6,611 nucleotides of DNA from assembly GCA_017633865.1 (NCBI GenBank), contig JAGBOM010000162.1, positions 1-6,611 on the forward strand. Reading direction: 5' to 3'. A model generated the notes under the pieces. The model was not told the origin of the DNA. It saw nothing but the letters and a program-made list of their open reading frames with translations, and searched no databases. A program made the position numbers and the translations under genes. This stretch comes from Opitutales bacterium. Its GTDB lineage: Bacteria; Verrucomicrobiota; Verrucomicrobiia; Opitutales; Intestinicryptomonadaceae. This document shows, one piece after another, positions 1 through 6,611 of the stretch (position 1 is its first letter; each line of letters starts with the position of its first letter).

Positions 1-66
1 GTAGTTTTCCGAGTAGGAGAAGTTGCCCGAATTGTCGGGGGACGGAATGTCGAAAGGCTTATCCAT
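1..66 (-). CDS. Suf Fe-S assembly scaffold protein, probably SufB (N-terminal 22 codons only)
   Basis: A reading frame opens with ATG at 66-64 and stays open to the window edge, giving 22 codons that begin MDKPFDIPSPDN and end FSYSENY. The start overlaps the sufC stop by 8 nt (ATGGATAA), which suggests translational coupling; no strong Shine-Dalgarno is visible just upstream. Genes directly after sufC in suf operons are usually sufB or sufD, the scaffold partners of the SufC ATPase in the SufBC2D complex. The aromatic, acidic stretch near the N-terminus resembles the region before the conserved core of SufB proteins, so SufB is favoured. The fragment is too short to exclude SufD. The identification rests mainly on context. 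Confidence 0.6.
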   Translation of the reverse strand, partial: MDKPFDIPSPDNSGNFSYSENY

Positions 67-814
67 TTGTCTTGAAGCGCTCGTAGCCGCTTTTTTCAAG
101 CTCCAAGGCAAGCCCCGCCCCGCCCGTTTCGACGATTTTGCCGCCGTACATAACGTGGACTTTGTCCGGCCTGATATGGTCGAGAAGGCGCTGGTAGTGC
201 GTGATTAAAAGCGCGCCGAAGTCGGGGCTTCTGGCGGCGTTTACGCCGTTTGAAACAACGCGCAAAGCGTCGATGTCAAGCCCGCTGTCGGTCTCGTCCA
301 AAATTGCGATTTTCGGGCGCAGCATAAGCATTTGGAGAATGTCGCACCTCTTTTTTTCGCCGCCCGAAAACCCGACGTTTACGGGGCGCGAGCTGAAGCT
401 TTTGTCCATGCCGAGCTCCGCCATTCTCGAATAAAGCTCCTTGTAGAAATCGGGCACGGAAATTTCAGTGCCGTCCTTTTGGCGCGCGTTTAGGCACGCC
501 CTGATAAAGTTTGCTATGCTTACCCCCGGAATGTCGACCGGGTATTGGAACGCCAAAAATAGCCCCTCTTTCGAGATTTCCTCGGGGGCGAGGCCCACAA
601 GGCTAACGCCGTCAAGCTCCGCCCTGCCCGACAAAATCCTGTATTCCGAACTTCCCGCCAGAGCCTTTGATAGGCTGCTTTTGCCCGTGCCGTTCGGCCC
701 CATAACCGCGTGGACCTCCCCTTTGGGAACGCGCAGGCTAAGGCCGTCGACAACCTTTTTGCCCGCGACCTCCACAACCAAATCCTCAATCAATAAACCG
801 TTAAAAACGCTCAT
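59..814 (-). CDS. sufC: Fe-S cluster assembly ATPase SufC
   Basis: This is a 251-residue soluble ABC-type ATPase that energises Fe-S cluster assembly in the cytoplasm as part of the SufBCD scaffold complex. All nucleotide-binding motifs are present: Walker A GPNGTGKSS (residues 39-47), Q-loop glutamine 90 in AFQYP, ABC signature FSGGEKKR (149-156), Walker B IAILDE (169-174), D-loop SGLD (177-180) and switch histidine 206. The run DETDSGLDIDAL is characteristic of SufC rather than of transporter ATPases, and there are no membrane segments. The length matches the family (about 250 aa). The start at 814 is chosen because it gives an ATGA overlap with the upstream stop, has AAGGG six bases upstream, and begins at the usual SufC N-terminus. 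An in-frame ATG at 847 would add 11 unconserved residues inside the upstream gene. It follows the Minf_1886-like gene and overlaps the next suf gene by 8 nt. Confidence 0.96.
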   Translation of the reverse strand: MSVFNGLLIEDLVVEVAGKKVVDGLSLRVPKGEVHAVMGPNGTGKSSLSKALAGSSEYRILSGRAELDGVSLVGLAPEEISKEGLFLAFQYPVDIPGVSIANFIRACLNARQKDGTEISVPDFYKELYSRMAELGMDKSFSSRPVNVGFSGGEKKRCDILQMLMLRPKIAILDETDSGLDIDALRVVSNGVNAARSPDFGALLITHYQRLLDHIRPDKVHVMYGGKIVETGGAGLALELEKSGYERFKTNG

Positions 815-1227
815 AAAACGCCCTTGTTTTTCGGCAAATACGGGCATACGAAAGCCTCGCGGAAATCGTACGCCTCGGTAAAGTCCTCGATTTTGTCGTC
901 GTCGGTTTTGCTAAGCTCGCCGACTTTTATCAGGTTGAAGACGATTTCGCCGAAGTCGGAGCATTTTTTTACGCCCCAAGTTTCCAGCAAAACCGACATC
1001 ATCTGCCCGAATGTTTCAAGCCCGAAAATCCTTATGCCCTCCAGAAGCTCAGCCGCGCTGACGTGCGAGCCCGCGCGCTTTGCGCCCCCGCTTTCGGCGC
1101 GGATTTTGTCTATGTTTTTTACGGTGTAGTCGAGAGCCATGCGCACAAACACGTACGCCCCGACGGCGTACCGCTTGTCGTCATTTAAAATGGCCTCGAC
1201 CGCTTTTTGAAAATCCCGCTTGGACAT
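811..1227 (-). CDS. Minf_1886-like family protein of unknown function
   Basis: This 138-residue protein has no signal peptide or membrane segment, so it is probably cytoplasmic. Recognisable blocks are an N-terminal helix-like stretch with KRYAVGAYVFVRMALDYTV (about 18-36), HVSAAELLEGIR (55-66), WGVKKCSDFGEIVFNLI (84-100) and a C-terminal DF..AYDFREAF (115-126). From memory this pattern matches a small family named after Minf_1886 of Methylacidiphilum, found in Verrucomicrobiota and Planctomycetota, with no assigned biochemical role. I see no catalytic motif or metal site; the cysteines (89 and 128) are single and scattered. The start at 1227 is preferred because it falls 4 nt after the carB stop and at the family's usual N-terminus. 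The longer in-frame start at 1281 would run 50 nt into carB with unconserved residues. The stop overlaps the sufC start by 4 nt (ATGA), so co-translation with sufC is likely. Its function is unknown. Confidence 0.85.
   Translation of the reverse strand: MSKRDFQKAVEAILNDDKRYAVGAYVFVRMALDYTVKNIDKIRAESGGAKRAGSHVSAAELLEGIRIFGLETFGQMMSVLLETWGVKKCSDFGEIVFNLIKVGELSKTDDDKIEDFTEAYDFREAFVCPYLPKNKGVL
821..825 (-). promoter_or_regulatory. Ribosome binding site of sufC
   Basis: On the minus strand AAGGG lies 6 nt before the ATG at 814, inside the last codons of the upstream gene. It supports 814, not 847, as the sufC start, and allows sufC to be translated both by re-initiation at the ATGA overlap and independently. 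Confidence 0.6.
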
Positions 1228-1231
1228 TTTT

Positions 1232-4200
1232 TTACCGCGCCCCGCGCTTAATCGAGGCGTTGTGCGACTGGAGGGACTCAACAGTGATGTCGTTGCCCTT
1301 GAGAGCCTTGATGCCCTGTATGGCCGCGTACGCGCCCATGATTGTTGTGATTATGCAGACGCGCCTTAAAAGAGCCTCCTCGCGGATTCTGTTTTCGTCG
1401 AGCCTCGGCGACATTCCCGAGGGCGTGTTTATTATAAGCTGTATCTGCCCGTTTTTAACCATGTCGACAACGTTGGGGCGCGCGCCCTCGCTCAGCTTGT
1501 AGGTTTTCGTTACGGGTATGCCGCGCGACTGCAAAAAGCTTGCCGTGCCCGCCGTCGAGAACAGCTTAAAGCCCAAATCCGAGAAGCTCTTTGCGATTTC
1601 CGCCGCCGCCTCCTTGTCGTGGTCCTTTACGGAAATAAAGACGTTGCCGCTTGTGGGAAGCCCCGGCTGCGCCGCTATTTGGCTTTTTGCGAACGCCATG
1701 CCAAGGTCTTTGTCCAAGCCCATGACTTCGCCCGTCGAGCGCATTTCGGGGGTCAAAATTATCGGCGCGCCCAAAAATCTTACAAACGGGAAAACGCTTT
1801 CCTTCACCGCCTTGTATTCGGGGATTACCTCTTTTGTAAAGCCCAAATCCTTCAGCTTTTCGCCCGCCATCACGCGCGCGGCAAGCTTTGCAAGCGGCAC
1901 GCCTATCGCCTTAGAGACGAACGGAACCGTGCGCGAGGCTCTCGGGTTCACCTCCAAAATGTACAGCTCGCCCTTCTTGATTGCGAACTGTATGTTCATA
2001 AGGCCTATTACGTTCAGCTCGCGCGCCAAGGCGTAGGTCGCCCTGCGAACCTCGTCCAAAATGTTTTTCTGAAGAGTGTGCGGGGGCAGAACCATGGCGG
2101 CGTCGCCCGAGTGCACGCCCGCGTACTCGATGTGCTCGAGCATTGCGCCGACGACGGTCGTCTCGCCGTCGGAAATTGCGTCGACGTCGAGCTCGATTGC
2201 GTCCTCAAGGAATTTGTCGAGCAGCACGGGCTTGCCGGGCGCGGCGTCGAAAGCCTCGCGTATGACATGCTTCATGTCCTCCATGCCGTAGACTATGAAC
2301 ATTCCCCTGCCGCCCAAAACGAAGCTCGGCCTAAGCAGTATCGGGAACCCTATCTGCCCCGCGAGCTCGTAGGCCTGCTCGGGGCTTGTGGCGGTGGCGT
2401 TCACGGGCTGTTTAAGGCCGATTTTGTCGAGAATTTTCTTGAAGATTTCGCGGTCCTCGGCGGCGTCTATCGATTCGGGCGAAGTGCCGATGATGTTCAC
2501 GCCGTTTTCCTTAAGCTCGCTCGCCAAGTTTAACGGCGTCTGCCCGCCGAACTGGACAATCGCCCCGTCGCACTTTTCCTGCTTGTAGACTTCCAAAACG
2601 TCCTCGAGCGTCAGGGGCTCGAAGAACAGGCGGTCGGAAGTGTCGTAGTCGGTCGAGACCGTTTCGGGGTTCGAGTTTATCATCAGCGTTTCATAGCCCG
2701 CCTCGCGCAGCGCGAAAGACGCGTGCACGCAGCAGTAGTCGAACTCTATGCCCTGGCCTATTCTGTTGGGCCCGCCGCCGATAATCATAATCTTCTTCTT
2801 TGTCGAGGGCTTCAGCTCGTTTTCCACGCCGTAGGTCGAGTAGTAGTACGGAGTGTAGGCCTCGAACTCCGCCGCGCAGGTGTCGACAAGCCTGTAAACG
2901 GTGTTTATCGAGTATTTTTCGCGCAGCTGCTTTATGTTGCGGATTTTCGTGTTTAAAATCGCGGCCAACTGCAGGTCGGTAAAGCCCGCCTGCTTGGCGC
3001 GCAGAAGAAGGTCTTTGTCGAGCGACAAAAGCCCCGCCTGCGCAATCTCCTTTTCGAGATCTACGATTTCGCGGATTTGCCGCAAGAACCACGGATCGAC
3101 CTTCGTAAACTCGTGGATTTCCGCGTCGCTCATGCCCGCCATAATCGCGTAGCGGATGTAGAAAACGCGCTCCGCCGTGGGGCGCACGAGGCCGTTTTTA
3201 ATCGCCGCGGGGTCCGGAAGCTCCGAGCCCCCCATTTTGCCGCCGCCGCCCAGCCCGCGCACGCCGATTTCAAGCGAGCGCAGAGCCTTTTGGAGCGACT
3301 CCTTAAACGAGCGGCCAATCGCCATGGCCTCGCCCACGCTCTTCATGGAGCTTGTAAGGGTGTTGTCGGCGCCGACGAATTTTTCAAAAGTGAACCTCGG
3401 GATTTTCGTTACGATGTAGTCTATCGTAGGCTCGAAAGACGCGGGGGTCTCGCGGGTGATGTCGTTTTTCAGCTCGTCGAGCGAGTAGCCCACCGCGAGC
3501 TTGGCGGCGATTTTCGCGATCGGAAAGCCCGTCGCCTTCGAGGCGAGCGCCGACGAGCGCGAAACTCTCGGGTTCATCTCTATTACAATCATTCTGCCGT
3601 TTTCGGGGTTAACCGCAAACTGAATGTTGGAGCCGCCCGTTTCGACGCCGATTTCGCGTATGACGGCGAAGGAGGCGTCGCGCATAAGCTGGTATTCGCG
3701 GTCGGTGAGGGTGAGCGCGGGGGCGACTGTTATGGAGTCTCCGGTATGAACGCCCATGGGGTCGAAATTCTCGATGGAGCAGATTACGACGCACTGGTCT
3801 TTGTGGTCGCGCATAACCTCCATTTCAAACTCCTTCCAGCCGAGCAGGCACTCCTCTATCAAGACTTCGTTCACGGGGGACGCGCTTAAGCCGAAAGCCA
3901 CCATCTTTTCAAACTCCTCGCGGTTGTAGGCTATGCCGCCGCCCGTGCCGCCGAGGGTAAAGCTCGGCCTTATGATAATCGGGTACTGGTCGAACTTGTC
4001 CGCCCATTCGAGAGCCGAGGGCAAATCGTGCACGACGCAGCTTTGGGGGATGTCGAGGCCGATTTTCATCATGCACTCGCGGAACTTCTGGCGGTCTTCG
4101 CCCTTCTCTATGGCCTCGCGCTTAGCGCCGATAAGCTCCACTCCGTACTTGTCGAGTATGCCCAAATTCGCGAGCTCCATTGAAAGGTTCAGCCCCGTCT

Positions 4201-4477
4201 GCCCGCCAAGGGTGGGCAAAAGCGCGTCGGGGCGCTCTTTGGCGATAATCTTTTCGAGAATTTCCGGGGTGAGCGGCTCGATGTAGGTGACGTCGGCAAA
4301 GTCGGGGTCGGTCATAATCGTGGCGGGGTTGGAGTTTACCAGCACAACCCTATAGCCCTCCTCCTTCAAAGCTTTGCAGGCCTGTGTGCCCGAGTAGTCG
4401 AACTCGCAGGCTTGCCCTATAATTATCGGGCCCGAACCGATTATGAGTATGGTGTGTAAATCTTCGCGTCTTGGCAT
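1232..4477 (-). CDS. carB: Carbamoyl-phosphate synthase large subunit CarB
   Basis: This 1081-residue enzyme (E. coli 1073) makes carbamoyl phosphate from bicarbonate, ATP and ammonia channelled from the small glutaminase subunit CarA, feeding pyrimidine and arginine synthesis. The carboxyphosphate half (about 1-400) has [17 protein letters not shown] (14-30), R129, [12 protein letters not shown] (170-181), E216 and [11 protein letters not shown] (300-310). An oligomerisation region (about 405-555) follows. The carbamoyl-phosphate half (about 560-935) has [15 protein letters not shown] (567-581), [11 protein letters not shown] (716-726) and [13 protein letters not shown] (841-853). The C-terminal MGS-like allosteric domain (about 940-1081) keeps T975, T978, K994 and N1017-T1018, which align with the E. 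coli UMP/IMP site. Equivalents of the ornithine ligands (E784, D792, E893, T1044) also appear present, so both feedback signals may still operate. The frame is intact. No carA is adjacent on either side. The ATG at 4477 matches the usual N-terminus but lacks a clear Shine-Dalgarno. It heads the run toward sufC. Confidence 0.98.
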   Translation of the reverse strand: MPRREDLHTILIIGSGPIIIGQACEFDYSGTQACKALKEEGYRVVLVNSNPATIMTDPDFADVTYIEPLTPEILEKIIAKERPDALLPTLGGQTGLNLSMELANLGILDKYGVELIGAKREAIEKGEDRQKFRECMMKIGLDIPQSCVVHDLPSALEWADKFDQYPIIIRPSFTLGGTGGGIAYNREEFEKMVAFGLSASPVNEVLIEECLLGWKEFEMEVMRDHKDQCVVICSIENFDPMGVHTGDSITVAPALTLTDREYQLMRDASFAVIREIGVETGGSNIQFAVNPENGRMIVIEMNPRVSRSSALASKATGFPIAKIAAKLAVGYSLDELKNDITRETPASFEPTIDYIVTKIPRFTFEKFVGADNTLTSSMKSVGEAMAIGRSFKESLQKALRSLEIGVRGLGGGGKMGGSELPDPAAIKNGLVRPTAERVFYIRYAIMAGMSDAEIHEFTKVDPWFLRQIREIVDLEKEIAQAGLLSLDKDLLLRAKQAGFTDLQLAAILNTKIRNIKQLREKYSINTVYRLVDTCAAEFEAYTPYYYSTYGVENELKPSTKKKIMIIGGGPNRIGQGIEFDYCCVHASFALREAGYETLMINSNPETVSTDYDTSDRLFFEPLTLEDVLEVYKQEKCDGAIVQFGGQTPLNLASELKENGVNIIGTSPESIDAAEDREIFKKILDKIGLKQPVNATATSPEQAYELAGQIGFPILLRPSFVLGGRGMFIVYGMEDMKHVIREAFDAAPGKPVLLDKFLEDAIELDVDAISDGETTVVGAMLEHIEYAGVHSGDAAMVLPPHTLQKNILDEVRRATYALARELNVIGLMNIQFAIKKGELYILEVNPRASRTVPFVSKAIGVPLAKLAARVMAGEKLKDLGFTKEVIPEYKAVKESVFPFVRFLGAPIILTPEMRSTGEVMGLDKDLGMAFAKSQIAAQPGLPTSGNVFISVKDHDKEAAAEIAKSFSDLGFKLFSTAGTASFLQSRGIPVTKTYKLSEGARPNVVDMVKNGQIQLIINTPSGMSPRLDENRIREEALLRRVCIITTIMGAYAAIQGIKALKGNDITVESLQSHNASIKRGAR

Positions 4478-4500
4478 AATTTTCGTTTTCTAAAATCAGC

Positions 4501-4531
4501 TGTATAAAAAAACTTACTAACCTTACCACAA
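4501..4531 (-). promoter_or_regulatory. Possible promoter of the carB unit (weak)
   Basis: Upstream of carB on the minus strand there is a TTGTGG (4531-4526) and a TATACA (4506-4501), separated by an AT-rich 19-nt spacer. This is a loose sigma70-like match with a longer than ideal spacer. It would leave a leader of about 20 nt before the ATG. A promoter is expected here because the preceding nuo transcript is terminated just upstream, but these exact boxes are uncertain. I see no PyrR-type or attenuator structure in the leader. Confidence 0.25.
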
Positions 4532-4623
4532 GCCGCCCTTCTTTCAACAAAAAAATGAAGGTTCGCGCCCCCGTTCGCCGCTTGTTTTCCGCTAAAAATC
4601 CGCGCTTTCGGCGGGGGATTCGC

Positions 4624-4651
4624 AAAAAAAACGCGCGGAAAAATCCGCGCG
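4624..4651 (-). terminator. Intrinsic terminator of the nuo operon
   Basis: A perfect 8-bp GC-rich stem, CGCGCGGA paired with TCCGCGCG, spans 4651-4632 with a 4-nt loop (4643-4640). On the minus strand it is followed at once by eight T residues (4631-4624). It lies 27 nt after the nuoN stop, so it should end the nuo transcript and insulate carB. The plus-strand reading has no T-tract, so it acts in one direction only. The rest of the gap 4478-4678 shows no gene; it holds only this hairpin, AT-rich leader sequence and a weak short stem around 4538-4562. Confidence 0.88.
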
Positions 4652-4678
4652 CAAAATTCAGGCTTTGCCGCTTATCCG

Positions 4679-6157
4679 CTAAATCATTTTCGAGAAGAAA
4701 TAAACGCCCGCCATCAGGCTCGCCAAACTTACCGCCATAAGAAGAGCATTCGCCATTCCCTCCGCCTCGAATTTAATCTTCGCGCCGCCGGAAGCGGGGG
4801 TGTAGGCCTCGCGCATCCACTTAAAGTAATAGTACACGCTCGCGGCAGAGCCCGCTATCAAAACGAACATCAGCCAATATATGCCCGCCATGTACGCCGC
4901 CACCAAAACGAACAGCTTCGCGAAGAACCCCGCGGTCGGCGGAACGCCCGCAAGCGAGCCGAGCGCGATTGCGAGAGCCGCGGTTGAAGACGGCCTTTCA
5001 AGCTTCAAAGAGTTGTAGTCGGAAATTTCCACGCGCGAGTCGTCCGCGCCGGCGTAAAAATTCTGAACCATCAAAACCCCGTAAACCGAAAGCACATACG
5101 ATATCGCGAAAAGCGACATTGTTAAGAACATCAAAACCACGGCGTCGCGCGAGACCGCCTCCCTCGAAAATATCGAGTAAAACGACGCCAAAAACACCAT
5201 TATGTACCCCGCGTTTACTATGCCCGAAAAGCCCACGATTCTTTTGGCGTTTTTCTCGCCCAGGCCGCCCAAAGAGCCTATAACTATGCCCGCCGCCGCG
5301 CAGACGCCCAGCGCAAGCGCGATTTTTTCCGAATACTCCATGTAGCCCAAAAGCTTAAAGAGCGCGAAAAACGCCGCACACTTCGAGGCCGACGCCAAAA
5401 ACGCGCTTACGGGAGCGGGCGCCGCCGCGTAAACGTCGGGAACCCAAAACTGGAACGGGAACGCCCCGAGCTTGAAAAACAAAGCCGACGCCGCAAGCGC
5501 CATGCCTATGTAAAACAGAGCGGAATCGCCGTACTCGAAATTTTTAAAGTACAGCAAATCCACGCCGCACTCAAACGACGCCCCGTAAACGAACGCTATG
5601 CCCAAAAGCAAAAACGCCCCGCTTACGCCGCTTAAAATGAGATACCTTATGGAGCCCTCCAAATTCGCCGCGCACCTTCTGCCCCAGGCTATCAAAGCGT
5701 AAAAGCATATCGCGCTCGTCTCGAGGCTTGCGAAGGTGGCCATAAGGTTGTCGGCGCGGACAATTAAAGACAGCGCCGAGCACGCTACAAACATTATCCC
5801 CAAAAATTCGCCCGCGTTTGCCTCCTTCAGCTTCCTGAAATATCTTACAGCCATCGAAGCGCTCAAAAATCCGCAAAGCGGGAAAATCCAGCAAAGCGTC
5901 GGATACCCGAACATTCCGCCCAAAAAGGAGTCGTACTCCTGCCCGAACGCGCGCGGGCAATACCCGTTGAACCACGCCGAAAACGCCGTCAAAAGCGCGA
6001 AGCAAAAAATCCCCAGATACGGAGCCCATTTTTTCGACGAGCCGAAGGCTCCCCAAACCATAAAGGCCGCGCCTATCAAAACCGCGGCGATTTCCGGCTG
6101 AAACGCGAGCCATTCCGCGGAATCGGGAACTTTTGGTGCAAAAACTTGTGTGTCCAT
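4679..6157 (-). CDS. nuoN: NADH-quinone oxidoreductase subunit N (complex I, NuoN)
   Basis: This 492-residue polytopic membrane protein is one of the three antiporter-like, proton-translocating subunits of respiratory complex I. Hydrophobic segments run through nearly the whole length, consistent with the usual 14 helices. Key charged residues in the membrane core are visible: E146 in SLETSA (E. coli E133), K229 before PFQFWVPDVY (E. coli K217), K259 in ASASK (K247) and K414 in GFFAKLF (K395). The block PDVYAAAPAPVSAFLASASK (240-259) is the NuoN form of the proton-pump signature, and SLAGVPPTAGFFAK (401-414) is the second diagnostic block. The position of E. coli H224 (PFHLW) is Gln236 here, a variant I believe occurs in other phyla. 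The start at 6157 lies 4 nt after the nuoM stop, with a modest AGTAGG-like ribosome site. It is the last gene of the operon and is followed by a terminator. Confidence 0.96.
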   Translation of the reverse strand: MDTQVFAPKVPDSAEWLAFQPEIAAVLIGAAFMVWGAFGSSKKWAPYLGIFCFALLTAFSAWFNGYCPRAFGQEYDSFLGGMFGYPTLCWIFPLCGFLSASMAVRYFRKLKEANAGEFLGIMFVACSALSLIVRADNLMATFASLETSAICFYALIAWGRRCAANLEGSIRYLILSGVSGAFLLLGIAFVYGASFECGVDLLYFKNFEYGDSALFYIGMALAASALFFKLGAFPFQFWVPDVYAAAPAPVSAFLASASKCAAFFALFKLLGYMEYSEKIALALGVCAAAGIVIGSLGGLGEKNAKRIVGFSGIVNAGYIMVFLASFYSIFSREAVSRDAVVLMFLTMSLFAISYVLSVYGVLMVQNFYAGADDSRVEISDYNSLKLERPSSTAALAIALGSLAGVPPTAGFFAKLFVLVAAYMAGIYWLMFVLIAGSAASVYYYFKWMREAYTPASGGAKIKFEAEGMANALLMAVSLASLMAGVYFFSKMI

Positions 6158-6161
6158 AAGC

Positions 6162-6611
6162 CTACTTTTCTACTACCTCCTCAACGAAGGACGAATTTAA
6201 AGAATTTGTCATAATCTTCGGGGCGAATCCGAAAACGACAAGCCCCGCAAGCAGCAGCACTATCGGCAGCCTCTCCAAAACTCCGACGTCTTTAGCCTCC
6301 CTGCCCCTCACGGCCTCGCCCTCGCCGCCCATAAAGATGTTGGCGACAGCCCTAAGCCCGTAAACCGCCGAAATCACTATGCCCGAAACCGCCAACGCGC
6401 AAACTATCGGGCTGAATTGCCACAAAGCCGCGAATACGGAAAATTCGCCCCAGAAGTTCGCGAACCCCGGCAGGCCTATGTTGGCCAAAACCGCCGCGGC
6501 GAAAAGCCCCGCGCAGACGGGCATTTTTTTGTAAACGCCGCCGAGGGAGCCCATTTCGCTCGTCCCGAACCTGCGCTCCAAAATGTCGGCGAAAATAAAG
6601 AGCGCCGCGAC
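6162..6611 (-). CDS. nuoM: NADH-quinone oxidoreductase subunit M (complex I, NuoM), C-terminal part
   Basis: The last 149 codons of a membrane protein run in from the window edge without interruption; the true start lies outside. The fragment begins VAALFIFADILERRFGTSEM, which matches the loop after a late helix in NuoM where an ERR/HTR-type sequence is usual. Next comes the diagnostic LANIGLPGFANFWGEFSVF (fragment residues 42-60). Its glutamate (fragment residue 56) corresponds to the conserved membrane glutamate of NuoM helix 12 (E. coli E407). At least three hydrophobic segments follow, before a short polar tail ending EEVVEK. NuoM is an antiporter-like proton-pumping subunit of complex I and sits directly before nuoN in most nuo operons, as here with a 4-nt gap. 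NuoL shares the fold, but the GLPG..NFWGEF block and the order before nuoN point to NuoM. Confidence 0.93.
   Translation of the reverse strand, partial: VAALFIFADILERRFGTSEMGSLGGVYKKMPVCAGLFAAAVLANIGLPGFANFWGEFSVFAALWQFSPIVCALAVSGIVISAVYGLRAVANIFMGGEGEAVRGREAKDVGVLERLPIVLLLAGLVVFGFAPKIMTNSLNSSFVEEVVEK

Noticed and set aside
815..847. Longer sufC start at 847
   Set aside because: It adds 11 residues outside the family N-terminus and lies 37 nt inside the upstream gene. The ATG at 814 has both an ATGA overlap and an AAGGG ribosome site.
1228..1281. Longer start at 1281 for the Minf_1886-like gene
   Set aside because: The extra 18 residues are basic and unconserved-looking and come from the carB 3' end. 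The ATG at 1227 fits the spacing and the family start.
1619..2533. A 304-codon open frame on the plus strand opposite carB
   Set aside because: The product is arginine-, histidine- and alanine-rich with no recognisable family. It lies entirely antisense to a highly conserved carB and is explained by its biased codon use.
3077..3889. A 270-codon open frame on the plus strand opposite carB
   Set aside because: It has the same low-complexity Arg/Ala/His composition and is antisense to the conserved ATP-grasp domain. No ribosome site or family match was seen, so it is a shadow frame.
4538..4562. Short inverted repeat CCTTC...GAAGG in the carB upstream gap
   Set aside because: The stem is only 5 bp with a loop of about 15 nt and has no T-tract or known operator pattern. 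It is within what chance would give.
4350..4625. A 91-codon minus-strand frame upstream of and into carB
   Set aside because: It overlaps carB out of frame across its conserved N-terminus and starts within the T-tract region of the terminator. Its product has no recognisable features.

Overview
All recognisable genes lie on the minus strand. The window looks like core, vertically inherited chromosome of a free-living or host-associated bacterium with a respiratory chain. The sequence is GC-leaning, with many GCG/CGC codons, and I see no mobile element, RNA gene or CRISPR array. The small protein between carB and sufC resembles the uncharacterised Minf_1886 family, which I recall mainly from Verrucomicrobiota and Planctomycetota. 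This makes a PVC-group, probably verrucomicrobial, host the best guess. That rests on recall and not on a search.

Read in the direction of transcription (from high to low coordinates), the window opens with the 3' end of nuoM (6611-6162). After 4 nt comes nuoN (6157-4679). These are two of the proton-pumping membrane subunits of respiratory complex I, and they form the tail of a nuo operon. A strong intrinsic terminator (4651-4624), 27 nt past the nuoN stop, ends that transcript.

A roughly 200-bp gap (4678-4478) follows. It holds this terminator and presumably the promoter of the next unit. That unit starts with carB (4477-1232), a full-length carbamoyl-phosphate synthase large subunit with no carA beside it. 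It continues with the Minf_1886-like gene (1227-811), sufC (814-59) and the first 22 codons of a Suf scaffold gene, probably sufB (66 to beyond base 1). Junctions in this run are extremely tight: a 4-nt gap, then a 4-nt ATGA overlap, then an 8-nt overlap. A co-transcribed and translationally coupled set carB - Minf_1886-like - sufC - sufB? is therefore likely.

The genes cover energy conservation (complex I, itself rich in Fe-S clusters), Fe-S cluster assembly (Suf) and the entry step of pyrimidine and arginine synthesis. The only gene of unknown function is the small Minf_1886-like one, and its coupling to sufC is the most useful lead. I found no convincing novel system; otherwise this is an ordinary housekeeping region.
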